Positions 55,601 through 64,000 of a stretch of DNA of 64,000 nt are shown piece by piece (positions within the stretch are counted from its first letter, which is position 1; the number at the start of each line of letters is the position of its first letter). The notes under the pieces are model-generated. The model searched no databases. It was not told the DNA's origin and worked only from the letters and a program-made list of their open reading frames with translations. Source of the DNA: Ciona intestinalis (Eukaryota; Chordata; Ascidiacea; Phlebobranchia; Cionidae); contig NC_020176.2 in the NCBI RefSeq assembly GCF_000224145.3, forward strand, positions 3,028,433 through 3,092,432, in the 5' to 3' direction. The translations under genes and the position numbers were made by a program.

Positions 55601-58600
55601 ATTCCAACATTTTATCATAGCGTTTAAACAGGAACTCAAAACAGCGAATGAGCTTCGTACGCACAACACAAATGAGATTCTATCACATCTCAATTCATTT
55701 TACTCTGGAGCTTCCTTGGCTGTTCTAATTGGTGAAATAGCAAAGAGGGAAGGCCTTCACTTTGATACTGGGAATGGAACATGTTATGAAAGACTCAACA
55801 AACTGTGCAGGTGGAGTGTTTGATTGTGGAAAATAGGGTTGATATGCAGTTTTAATGTGTTTGAATGGGTACATAAATGCCAAATATTTATTTTTGAAAT
55901 AAATAGTAATGTGGATCAGTGGAAATAGCACTTGTATCATTACCTTTGACATGGGTGTTCTTGGACAAGATGGTATAATTACTGATTGCACTAACAAAAT
56001 GAATTGTCTAAATTGTAAGCCATATACACATTCAAATCGCCTATAAAGTTACATGGGGTGTATGGAACAGAATACCTGTGTTATTCTTTTATGAATCTGC
56101 TATTAAATAATATTTAGGTGGGCAGCTGGACAGAAATTGTGGAGTTTAGTTCGTTATTCTGCAAGTTTGTGCCACAAAGTTGTAGATAGTCTGGCTCCTT
56201 CTATTACTTCTGTACTTGTACATGATAAGCACATTACACTTGGTGTGTTTGGACATGAGGAGGTATTTCATTTATATTTTAACTATATTTTACCTGCATT
56301 TTAAGTTTTACTGCCATGTACGATTGTCTATGTTTAAAAATATTTCAAATAGTCATAAAACACAGTTTTTTTTTGTTAGTTTTAATACAAACATTATAGT
56401 TTATATATGTATTATAATGTATAGTAAAATTTTCTTCATTTTCAAACATTTAGAAATACTTCGCCAACTTTTTATTTTACTCAGATAGTAGTGAGCAATC
56501 CATTACCACCAGCCACCATCAAAGATATTCTATACAGACTATGTACACCCCATGATGAGAGGGAGGCATGTTTGCAACAAGAGCTTGTCTTGTATGTTGG
56601 CGCTGCAATAAATAAACAACCTAATTTATTTGAAGGTATAGGCCTATTTTTTTACTTTTTTTTCTAATTTTTGAGGGGATTAATCAATAAATGAATATCA
56701 CTTATGACTTACTAAGTGTATAAGTTTTGGGTGATTGTATTTTTAATGTATGGCTGATAATTTGGACACTGCATTAGTGACCATTGGGTTGGAGCAATTG
56801 TTATTCAAGTTAACCATGTTTTTAGTAGCAAAGTCGCCCACTAAGAAAAATAATCAGCATTTTCAATCTAATATACGTATTTATCGCAAAAATAGTTTAC
56901 TAAAATGTATTATCCTTGCAAACAGGAATGCTGCAGGTTCGTATCGGATGGTTAGCCTACGCTATGCGTTTGTTGCTTAAACATCGCGGTAATGTCGGTT
57001 CTTACAAAGAAACCAGTGGTGTTTTAGAGGGAGAAGTAGACATACATGATCTATCACCCAGCGATGTGAAGAAACTTTTATTTGATGTGTTGGATGTCGC
57101 AAACCATACAGACTTATCTTGGCTTCAAAGAAGGCAGATTACCGGTGCTTTGAACAAGGTGTTTAAAATTATAGTTAATATTTTATTACGTTTTCGGATA
57201 AATTCATAGTTTGAATAGATGAAGTAATAAATAGATTCTTAGAATATAAAATATAAAAACAAAGGCGTTCTATTTCACTAGCATTTTCATGGACGTGAAA
57301 TGTGTCTTACATTGTTTAGAAAATCTTTTTAATATGAAAAGAACTGTCAGAAATGTATATTGTTTATATTATAATCAAAGATATTGTAGCTTTCGTACCT
57401 ACTTGCTGCAGATTAATGATTTTTATCCAACTTTTTTAGACACCTCCTGATTTTTATGCAAAGGTTTGGCTTATATTGGAGAGAAGTCCAGATGGATTCG
57501 TAATTAACAGTCACCATTTACCACAACAACCAACACTAAGTGATATGGGTGAGTGGGTGGGTTTGGGGTGGTTAGTTGGTTGTAGTTGCTATGTACTAGT
57601 GGGAAGTATAATGTAGTTAAAGTGTAATATAGAGCAGTTCAATAAAAAAGTATAGTACAGTAGGGTGGGGAAAGATGGGACACTTTTTTATTCTATTTTC
57701 TCGTCCCATGTTGTGGTAAACAAAGAAATTTAAAATATTTATAAAACCATATCCTGACGACTCCCATACACCGTTGTTAATTGTTTAAAATACGATCAGG
57801 ATATTATGTGCTAAAGGTGTCCCATATTTCCCCATCATACTATCTATGTGGTTCAATTTACTGATTCAAAAAGAGAGAATGCACTATGACAGTCAGGATG
57901 GAATTTGAAATTTTTATTTTTTTTTCTAATCTGAAGAATGAAGCAAAAATATGTAAGACAGCAGTTAGTGACAGAATTATAACAGTTTTAGCATTACGAC
58001 AAAAAATAGATAGACAAGTTACAGGTTAAAAAGGCCAGGCAGCTGAACCTAGGATACAGAAAACTCACAGTAAGATGTATTTATTTTAATATAAATTGGA
58101 AAAAAATACTTTAAAAAATAAATTGTAGTCTTAAAACGAGACTTATCGTTCCTAAATTGCTTTGTGGAAAATACATGCTGGAATATACAGGCAAAAATGA
58201 AGTGGCGTGGTGGAAAAAAGTAGAGGCAATGTTTGCCGGTTTACATCGGCCAGAGTTCCGACAGTTGATCATGGAAATGCTGATGGTTACTGCTATTGTA
58301 CTTGAACGAAATCCGGAGATAAAATTTCAGAACACAACGGATATTGACGCCGTTGTTGGAGATGCGATTAATGAATATAAAAAGGTAAGTTCGGCTTTGT
58401 GGTTCGGTTTCAGGAAATTTAAGCAAATTTGTTATGGTTTCTGTATAGTTGTTCTGTGAAATAGTGTAAATTTTAATTTTCGAATATGATGACGAATCAA
58501 ATTGGTAAAAGCAAGGAAAACAAAATTTGTTCAAAACAAGCTACGGACAAGAACTGCTCAATGAAAAGTTTTAGATAAAAGTGTGACTGCTAAACCAAAG

Positions 58601-58805
58601 TTGTGCATGGATAAAATATTTACCAAAAAATACACGTTCTGATCTATACTGGTTCCTTTTTCAGGACAAGCAGACCGACGAAATCAGCGAGTTTTGTAAT
58701 TTGCCATCCGAGATATTGGTTCAATACATGGTTCGAAGTGTTGTGCAATCACTTTTGAAGGGATCTGTCTCTGTAACTGCCAATGACACGTGCACTGTAT
58801 CTTAA
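49649..58805 (+). CDS. PHKB: Phosphorylase b kinase regulatory subunit beta
   Basis: Regulatory subunit of the hexadecameric kinase that activates glycogen phosphorylase. Twenty exons (49649-49731, 50060-50179, 50528-50624, 50822-51051, 51538-51776, 52034-52158, 52443-52592, 52845-53050, 53419-53551, 53743-53954, 54356-54563, 54817-54923, 55209-55333, 55621-55810, 56118-56262, 56485-56635, 56926-57158, 57440-57548, 58191-58384, 58665-58805) close in phase to 1065 residues; human is 1093. The N-terminal half has the glucoamylase-like fold region ([45 protein letters not shown]). The beta-type block [14 protein letters not shown] and the C-terminal NPEIKF region are conserved. The protein ends CTVS, a CaaX box fitting the known prenylation of this subunit. 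The 13/14 junction, in a poorly conserved loop next to a minisatellite, is the least certain. Confidence 0.95.
53305..53375. repeat. SINE fragment
   Basis: In a PHKB intron: TATATGGGTGAGCATGAGAT, GACACGCCATGAGACC and GCAATTTAGACCGAAG match the head module seen at 54078. Confidence 0.45.
54078..54330. repeat. SINE copy, fairly complete
   Basis: In a PHKB intron. Ordered modules GGGGTCCTACAGCATGGCAC, GAAGTTTAGGCCAGAG, CTACAACCCATTAGTGACCA, GTCTTGCCAAGGACGCATTG and TCACTGAGCCATAGC, the last resembling a tRNA-derived end read in reverse. The same order is seen at 3960-4138 and 54955-55150. Confidence 0.6.
54955..55150. repeat. SINE copy with short internal duplication
   Basis: In a PHKB intron. 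GGGTAAGGTCTTGCGACCAC and GAGATTTAGGCCCGAG are followed by CCCATTACCTCGACACA twice in tandem, then GGTGTCTTGCCCAAAG. Confidence 0.55.
55334..55560. repeat. About 21-bp minisatellite in PHKB intron
   Basis: Imperfect tandem units near GATGATGTCATCAATGTAAA, about ten of them, begin right after the exon 13 donor. Units contain the near-palindrome TGATGTCATCA. Part of the array is open in the exon frame for a short way, then stops. Confidence 0.75.
57654..57843. mobile_element. TIR (MITE-like) element in PHKB intron, near-complete
   Basis: CAGTAGGGTGGGGAAAGATG at the left, CCCATATTTCCCCATCATAC at the right. Inside, TCTCGTCCCATGTTG lies left and GATATTATGTGCTAAAG right, so the orientation is opposite to the 14025 copy. 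Confidence 0.75.
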
Positions 58806-59481
58806 GAATGCCTTTATTTTTTGACTTGTTTTTGCTTAGCATGTGGTTTTTTTCAACAATTTATTACCACGTTAAAAATATATCCGACACACGTACTGCA
58901 ACTGCTTATTTTTCTTTGGAGAACGTCTGGAATTAAGAACACAAAAGAACATGCAGCCGTTTACAACAAGCCTCAACTTAGGTATTTCTGTTAGTTTACA
59001 ATTGCCCACAATTTCTTACAATAATGTAACCTGTGGCGTATAACCCGCCTTTCAGAAATTCCTTACAGAGCGGCACTTGGACAAAGATGAAAAAAAGGCT
59101 GAAGTGTGTCAAAACGGGGATGTAAACAGCGACCTTTATAAAGCGCAAACGCGAATCCTACTGCGCGGACCGATTGCGCAGTGGTTTCCACTTATTGTAA
59201 AGAAATTATGTAGGCTTAGTTTTTTTAAGGTTGTGCGAGGGAGTATAGATGTTTATTAACCAAATGAGTACGCGCACATATATAACAAAAATACAATGTC
59301 GGAAATGAACTGTTTAATATAACACGAAATTACTGACAAATACGAAAATTACTAAAAAAATGCCATATCCATTTTTAGGTTTTTGTAAGTAGGCTAATAC
59401 ACACTCCACAATCTGGGTATCATATAATGGTATGTTACTTTTTTTACGTATATGTGTATACTCTGTTTAATTTACACTTGA
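58806..59481. other. Intergenic, nothing recognised
   Basis: Convergent interval between PHKB and the four-pass membrane gene. A 60-codon open frame at 59077 has no family resemblance and no splice support; not called. Confidence 0.45.
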
Positions 59482-60592
59482 TCAGCATTGTGTATCTTGA
59501 TGCCTATGCTCATTAGCCCCATCTTGATTTTCCGCTGATACAGTGTTTGGGTCTTCTTCCATACAGATATTACAAAAGAAAGTGAAACACGGTAATACTG
59601 ATGCAGAAACTTCTAGTATAAAACTCCATCCGAATGAAACGTCGACCAAGTCATCTGTAGTGTAGACAAACATCGCACTTGCTGCTGCTGCACTGACGCC
59701 TGTGTGGAATAATCAGGATTAACAACATTTCAGGCACACTAAATTAATTCCATCATTATTGCTCGTTTGGTTTCAATAAAAACACCGGCAACAAAACTTC
59801 CTATAGACTGAACTTCACCTAACTTACCTGCTGCATAGTTACTTTTTGCAATCGTCCTTAGTTTTTCAACAATAGATTTTAAACACTTTTGGCATTTTTG
59901 GTTAGGATATTCGCATATTTCGCAATTCTTGCACATTTCTTTATTTAGCAAAGAGATGCTGTGTAAAAGGCCAAAAAAGATGCGATTAAAGACACTACGA
60001 TGAATCCGACCACACCTTTCAAACCTGTAAAACATTTCGTAGCAGAAAATTAAGTTTCTTTTTCTAGAGAAGAATGGAAAAATCGACGCTGAACAGACTT
60101 ACGTATATAGAAAAATTTACAAATAATTTACAAAAACATAAAAATTTCTTAACAAACAGTGCATATATTAACACCTTCTCTATTTTCTGGTAACGTTGTT
60201 CCTTTAATCAGCGTTTCCAACAACCCGATTGCAGCGCTAAGATATATCGAGTTTTCATCCTTCTTCACTGGTGCTATTGTTGTTCCTATCGAATTTGCAC
60301 TTTCGTTCCCAGAGAGTAGATTTGTTTTAACCAGCGAGTCCATAGAGTCGGGGTTGACAGGATTTTGAAAATTCTCAACGAAAGCTCTTTGCATAGAAAT
60401 TAAAGGTTCGAGAGTTTTGAGATATATATATAGCGAACCACTACCAATACCGCTATATACCACATATACTTACAATGTAGCATTTTTTGCCACTATCCAT
60501 TCAGGGTTGAACAATGCTGCCAGTTCCAAACTTAATTGGAAGAGGCAGAGTAGGATCGTGCAAAACACTTTACATTTTGTTTTGTCGACCAT
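59482..60592 (-). CDS. Probable four-pass membrane protein, one apparent frame break
   Basis: Exons 60474-60592, 60175-60452, 59828-60024 and 59482-59699, about 270 residues. TM1 is in VFCTILLCLFQLSLELAALF, followed by NPEWIV. A long polar loop rich in Ser/Asn with N-glycosylation sites (NATF, NESA) makes up exon 2. Exon 3 starts with a strong TM2 (VVGFIVVSLIASFLAF), and its second half (CKNCEICEYP, then a basic helix) is open in a different frame; the switch falls at a run of six T (minus strand) near 59979. Exon 5 has TM3 and TM4 (GWSFILEVSASVLPCF) and a short acidic tail. The layout is reminiscent of claudin/PMP22-like tetraspans but the loop lacks the WGLW-CC signature. The family is not recognised. 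A one-base assembly error is as likely as a real mutation. Confidence 0.55.
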
Positions 60593-61060
60593 TTCTTCTT
60601 TTTAGTTGTCGCCTATAACGCCGTTGGTAACTTAAAACTGTGCGTATAGCTTTGCTATCTGGCCTTTATTTGCCAAATAGAATTGTTATATAGAATCATG
60701 ACGGACATGATGTATAGGATATCGCCTTAACACGGATGTAAAGTCTCTTCTTTAACACCTACTTAGTACTGTATATTATAGTTATATACTATTTTCCGGA
60801 ATGTATTAGTAAACCTATAAACAGTAATCCGACAACCTCAGAACCCTCAAAAAATAGAAAGCGACTTCCAACTTTAAACCAGGTACAATGCTGAATCGTA
60901 TCTGAAAGGAAATGCGCTTGGAAAAAAAGCGCTTAGTGTAAATTCCAGGAATTAATGTAAAACAAAGTGAGTTTGACCATGAAGTCAAGTTCAAATTATC
61001 TACAAATTAAAAGAAATTCCCTGTGTCTCGGCTTTTATAAATTCATTAATGGGCAAAATG

Positions 61061-61200
61061 TATATAGTAGAGTAGGTGCACTTTGGGCGCGTATATTATC
61101 CAAGTACCGTGATCGTGTTTTAAACAATTAGGATCCGATTTATTAATTCATTCAATGTTCTTTGTTTACTACAAAATAGGACGAAAAATAAGAAAACTAT
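61061..61200. mobile_element. Truncated TIR (MITE-like) element
   Basis: Begins TATATAGTAGAGTAGGTGCA, has CGTGTTTTAAACAATTAGGA and TTTGTTTACTACAAAATAGG, and lacks the C-rich end. Confidence 0.55.
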
Positions 61201-61269
61201 CGATATACAGTGATTCTTGTATTCAACTCTAACGAGAATACCGATACATAGATACATCGTAGCACATCA

Positions 61270-61445
61270 GTGGTTAGCGAGTGACCTCTATAGACTACCC
61301 CCCCCCCCCCCCAAAAAGAGTATATTTACCGTCAAAGGCAACTGATGAGCGGGCGAAAGGTTTGTAAAACAGATCACACGTATAACAGCAACTGTCATTG
61401 CCCCACCAGGTGGAAGTAAATAAGTTACATTAATTTATTTTCCAT
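61270..61445. repeat. SINE copy interrupted by poly-C
   Basis: tRNA-like GTGGTTAGCGAGTGACC, a run of about 16 C, then the usual tail GCGGGCGAAAGGTTTGTAAA, CACACGTATAACAGCAACTG and GCCCCACCAGGTGG. Confidence 0.5.
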
Positions 61446-62018
61446 GAAATCTTGGATCAAAATGCTGTTGCTAAACATATCCCAACAGACTAACCTGTCA
61501 GCCCAACCACCTACACCACCCGGAAACCGTATTTGCATATAATGGATAGACGTTACTTCCTTGTCGGTGTATTGGCACTGCAGATGTCGGTGTGATATCA
61601 CCGACACCACGCTGCAGTGCTGGGTATCGGAAACTGTGACTCATTTCTGGTTCGCCCAACCCACTATAGTATAGCAATGGATTGTATAATTTTTGTTTAT
61701 TATTGTAAGTGTAATATGAAAGCGTTATGCGAAGGCGTATTTTAACTGTGCAGAAATTTGCAGCATTACAGTTCTACAAGATATCACGTTATTAAAAACA
61801 CACACTCTGTCTAGCGTTGTGCTGGCTTACATTTTATATGATTTACACCTTAATAAAAAAATTCAGGATTCTTTGCTCAATACTGCCACCTTTTATGCTG
61901 GACATATAGGTCATCAGGCAGACTAGAAAAGTAATATTTGATCCTCACAAACCAACGAATTCTAATATAAAATAAACATGTCTACACAAACCAGCATGTA
62001 TATAAAATCACGTCTAAG

Positions 62019-63793
62019 TTAGATGACTTTAGAATTGTTATTATTGTTACTCCTATCTTCGTTTATGCGTTCGACAATCATAGTATAAGGATTCGGGGAA
62101 AATATAACACCGTTGGATGCATCATCTAAGCTGGGAACTTGAGCGTTCGGATCAAATTTGAGCTCAAACTGTTGTAAAGTGGCGACAAAGAAAAAAAAGA
62201 TTTCTGCTCGGGCAAGTTGTTCACCGAGACATGAACGAGCCCCAACACTAAACGGCAAAACCTTTTTCGAATTGATAAAATTATCTTTGTCCAAGTGTCG
62301 CTCTGGGATGAATTTCTGAGGATTCTCCCAATTTCTTTCATCATTATGAATTGCCCAAGTGTTTAAAATAACCTGCAAAGTACGAGGTTTCTATATAAAT
62401 TTTACACTGTTGTATAAAGTCGACGTTTTCATTCTCTTTTATCGTTCGATTCGTAGTAAACAAAAAAACTCACAAAATTATATCAACGCATCCTGACTAC
62501 TCTAAAAAAGCACAGTTACGAAATATGGGATATTATGTGCTAAAAGTATCCATCCTACCCCACAGTACTACAGCTATATAGTAGGGTGGGGGAAGACAGG
62601 ACACCTTTAGCACATAATATCCAAATATCCTGATCTTTTCTTTAAACAAAAAAGCAACGTTCTATGGGAGCCGTGAGAATACTGTTTTATAACTCTTTGA
62701 ATGTTCCTTGTTTACTACCAAATGGGACGAGAAAATAAACTGAAAAGGTGTCCCATTTTCCCCCACCCTACTGCATACACTTAATAAAACAACCATTACC
62801 TTCGAGCCTTTCGGAATCTTACATCCTTCAATCTCGACGTCAACAACATTCGTTCGTGGAAGACTCAAAGCTCCCAACGTTCGAAAACGAAATATTTCTT
62901 GAATCACCGCGCATGTGTAAGGCATACGGTAGCGATCTGAAAGCCGCGCTCTTCCATTTCCTCCTGTGTATAGAATCGGGTATCGAATCAATAGAACTTA
63001 TTTAACCTCGCGTGGCGGCAATTAACCACCATTATAACACAAGTTGTGTATAAAATAGGTTTTTCATTAATTTAATGTTACTTCTTTATCCTTGCATGGC
63101 GGGCCAAATAACAGCATAACTTATATAACAAGAGTGTCCTGTTTCACGTCCGATTACGGGTTATCACTTATATGTAAGAAAAAACGATATAATTACCTAT
63201 GACAGCGTGTATTTCATTCCTAACATTTTCTTGGCATTCCGGGTTAAGCATCATGATAAGGAAACCCCATCGTAGTTGGGAAGAAAGGGTTTCTGTACCA
63301 GCGATGAACAAATCGGAGAAGAATCCGACAATATCCTGAACAGAAACTTATAAATGAAGGAATATAACTTGCTTTCTCCTTGATTAGCGGGAAAACGACA
63401 GTATAACACGGTGGTCTGTTTCAAACACCTAGTGTTCGCTTATGAATTACCACAAAAGTGAGTTGGAACAACTGCCGTTAATCGTCTTGCTCAAGGGAGT
63501 CTCGAACCTGTGTCCTATGGGCTAGAGTTGGGCGCGCTGGCCAGATCACCAGATAAGTCAGTATTAAGTATATTTAAAAATCCAAAAAAATGCGGGAAAC
63601 TATTTTAAATTTGCATTGTGTTTTTATCTCTTTGACCACGCCAAAGTTAGAAGTAGGTTCCTCACCTCAACCGTGTACTTCTCATTACAAGACACAAAGC
63701 TTTGCGACTTTAATAGATAAGCATCGATCATGTTTCGAACTTCGATTCCGTTAAATGAAGATTGTTGTTCTTCAACCATTATACGAATTTGGT
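62019..63793 (-). CDS. Cytochrome P450 (CYP2-like), C-terminal half
   Basis: Haem-thiolate mono-oxygenase, microsomal type. In-window exons 63666-63793, 63197-63335, 62800-62936 and 62019-62372 encode about 252 residues in one continuous frame; the N-terminal half, with the membrane anchor, lies beyond the right edge. The I-helix oxygen-binding motif is AGTET in SDLFIAGTETLSSQLRWG. The helix-K ExxR falls in VIQEIFRFR. The PERF-like region is FIPERHL. The haem loop FSVGARSCLGEQLAR supplies the axial Cys. The pattern fits the CYP2 clan. The extreme C-terminus is a run of Asn (RSNNNNNSKVI). The intron before the last exon holds two TIR elements in a row. Confidence 0.9.
62393..62576. mobile_element. 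Diverged TIR (MITE-like) element
   Basis: Landmarks TCGTTCGATTCGTAGTAAAC, GATATTATGTGCTAAAAG and CCATCCTACCCCACAGTAC. Left end eroded. It directly abuts the next copy. Confidence 0.55.
62577..62777. mobile_element. TIR (MITE-like) element, well preserved
   Basis: TATAGTAGGGTGGGGGAAGA to CCCATTTTCCCCCACCCTAC, with GCACATAATATCCAAATATC, CTATGGGAGCCGTGAG and TTGTTTACTACCAAATGGGA. About 200 bp and the best copy in the window. Confidence 0.78.
63385..63545. repeat. SINE copy in P450 intron
   Basis: GGGAAAACGACAGTATAACA tail piece, then TGAGTTGGAACAACTGCCG, CGTCTTGCTCAAGGGAGTCT, CGAACCTGTGTCC and CTGGCCAGATCACC. A separate tail piece lies at about 63020-63150. Confidence 0.5.
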
Positions 63794-63844
63794 CTGAAAA
63801 TATCAACACGAATTATTGTATTGTATGTATACATATAACGTTAG

Positions 63845-63960
63845 CAAACATTGTTCCATATTTCCTAAACGTGTTTTCTTACAATTAACAACGCGGTTTA
63901 GGAGTCGTGGAAAACAGTTATTTAATTCTGTAAACATTCTTTGTTTACTACCAAAAATAT
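63845..63960. mobile_element. Fragment of the TIR (MITE-like) element
   Basis: CAATTAACAACGCGGTTTAG, GAGTCGTGGAAAACAG and CATTCTTTGTTTACTACCAA match the middle of the 62577 copy; the ends are missing. Confidence 0.5.
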
Positions 63961-64000
63961 ATGTTTCACAAACCGTTAAAAGTTTTCATGGCATTTTTAA

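Larger units (their letters stand above)
60593..62018. other. Intergenic with repeats
   Basis: Promoter side of the four-pass membrane gene and downstream side of the P450. Holds a truncated TIR element near 61061 and a SINE near 61270; no further gene seen. Confidence 0.5.

Overview
The window looks like nuclear DNA of an ascidian tunicate, most likely the genus Ciona. This is inferred from four things: AT-rich sequence, compact deuterostome genes with many short phase-consistent introns, the particular protein families present, and dense copies of short TIR and tRNA-like repeats of a kind I associate with Ciona. There is no bacterial-style operon, CRISPR array, provirus or LTR element that I can support. 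One 500-base run of N interrupts the assembly at 35339-35838.

Layout, left to right. 228-8541 (-): N-terminal 757 residues of a HEATR5B-type trafficking protein in 17 exons, running off the left edge. 9300-12888 (+): SLC35B2, the Golgi PAPS transporter, divergent from HEATR5B across 758 bp. 12889-18133: repeat-bearing intergenic DNA. 18134-18915 (-): a two-exon orphan of 120 residues. 20155-22804 (-): an unrecognised gene with a basic, serine-rich tail and a KRVSW motif. 24972-28722 (+): a secreted leucine-rich-repeat protein. 28991-33596 (-): an SLC44 choline-transporter-like protein with a huge Gly/Ser/Val/Ala repeat in its first extracellular loop. 35272-35907 (+): the two ends of a U2 snRNA gene on either side of the N gap. 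36553-37966 (-): a secreted protein with a LamG-like domain, with an inverted scrap of its last exon at 38700. 39124-42675 (-): a carboxylesterase. 43751-46067 (+): an EF-hand protein with signal peptide and C-terminal SDEL. 46825-48778 (-): a phytanoyl-CoA dioxygenase family enzyme. 49649-58805 (+): phosphorylase kinase beta subunit in 20 exons. 59482-60592 (-): a probable four-pass membrane protein with one apparent frame break. 62019-63793 (-): C-terminal half of a microsomal-type cytochrome P450, running off the right edge.

The genes do not form an evident pathway; this is an ordinary gene-dense metazoan segment. Exon structures were derived by hand from GT/AG sites, reading-phase continuity and remembered homologues, so boundaries are firm where phases close (HEATR5B, SLC35B2, PHKB, esterase, PhyH, LRR) and tentative elsewhere. 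The most unusual items are the repeat-expanded ectodomain of the SLC44 protein with a furin-like REKR site at its end, the gap-split U2 gene, the ER-retained EF-hand protein, and the orphan genes.
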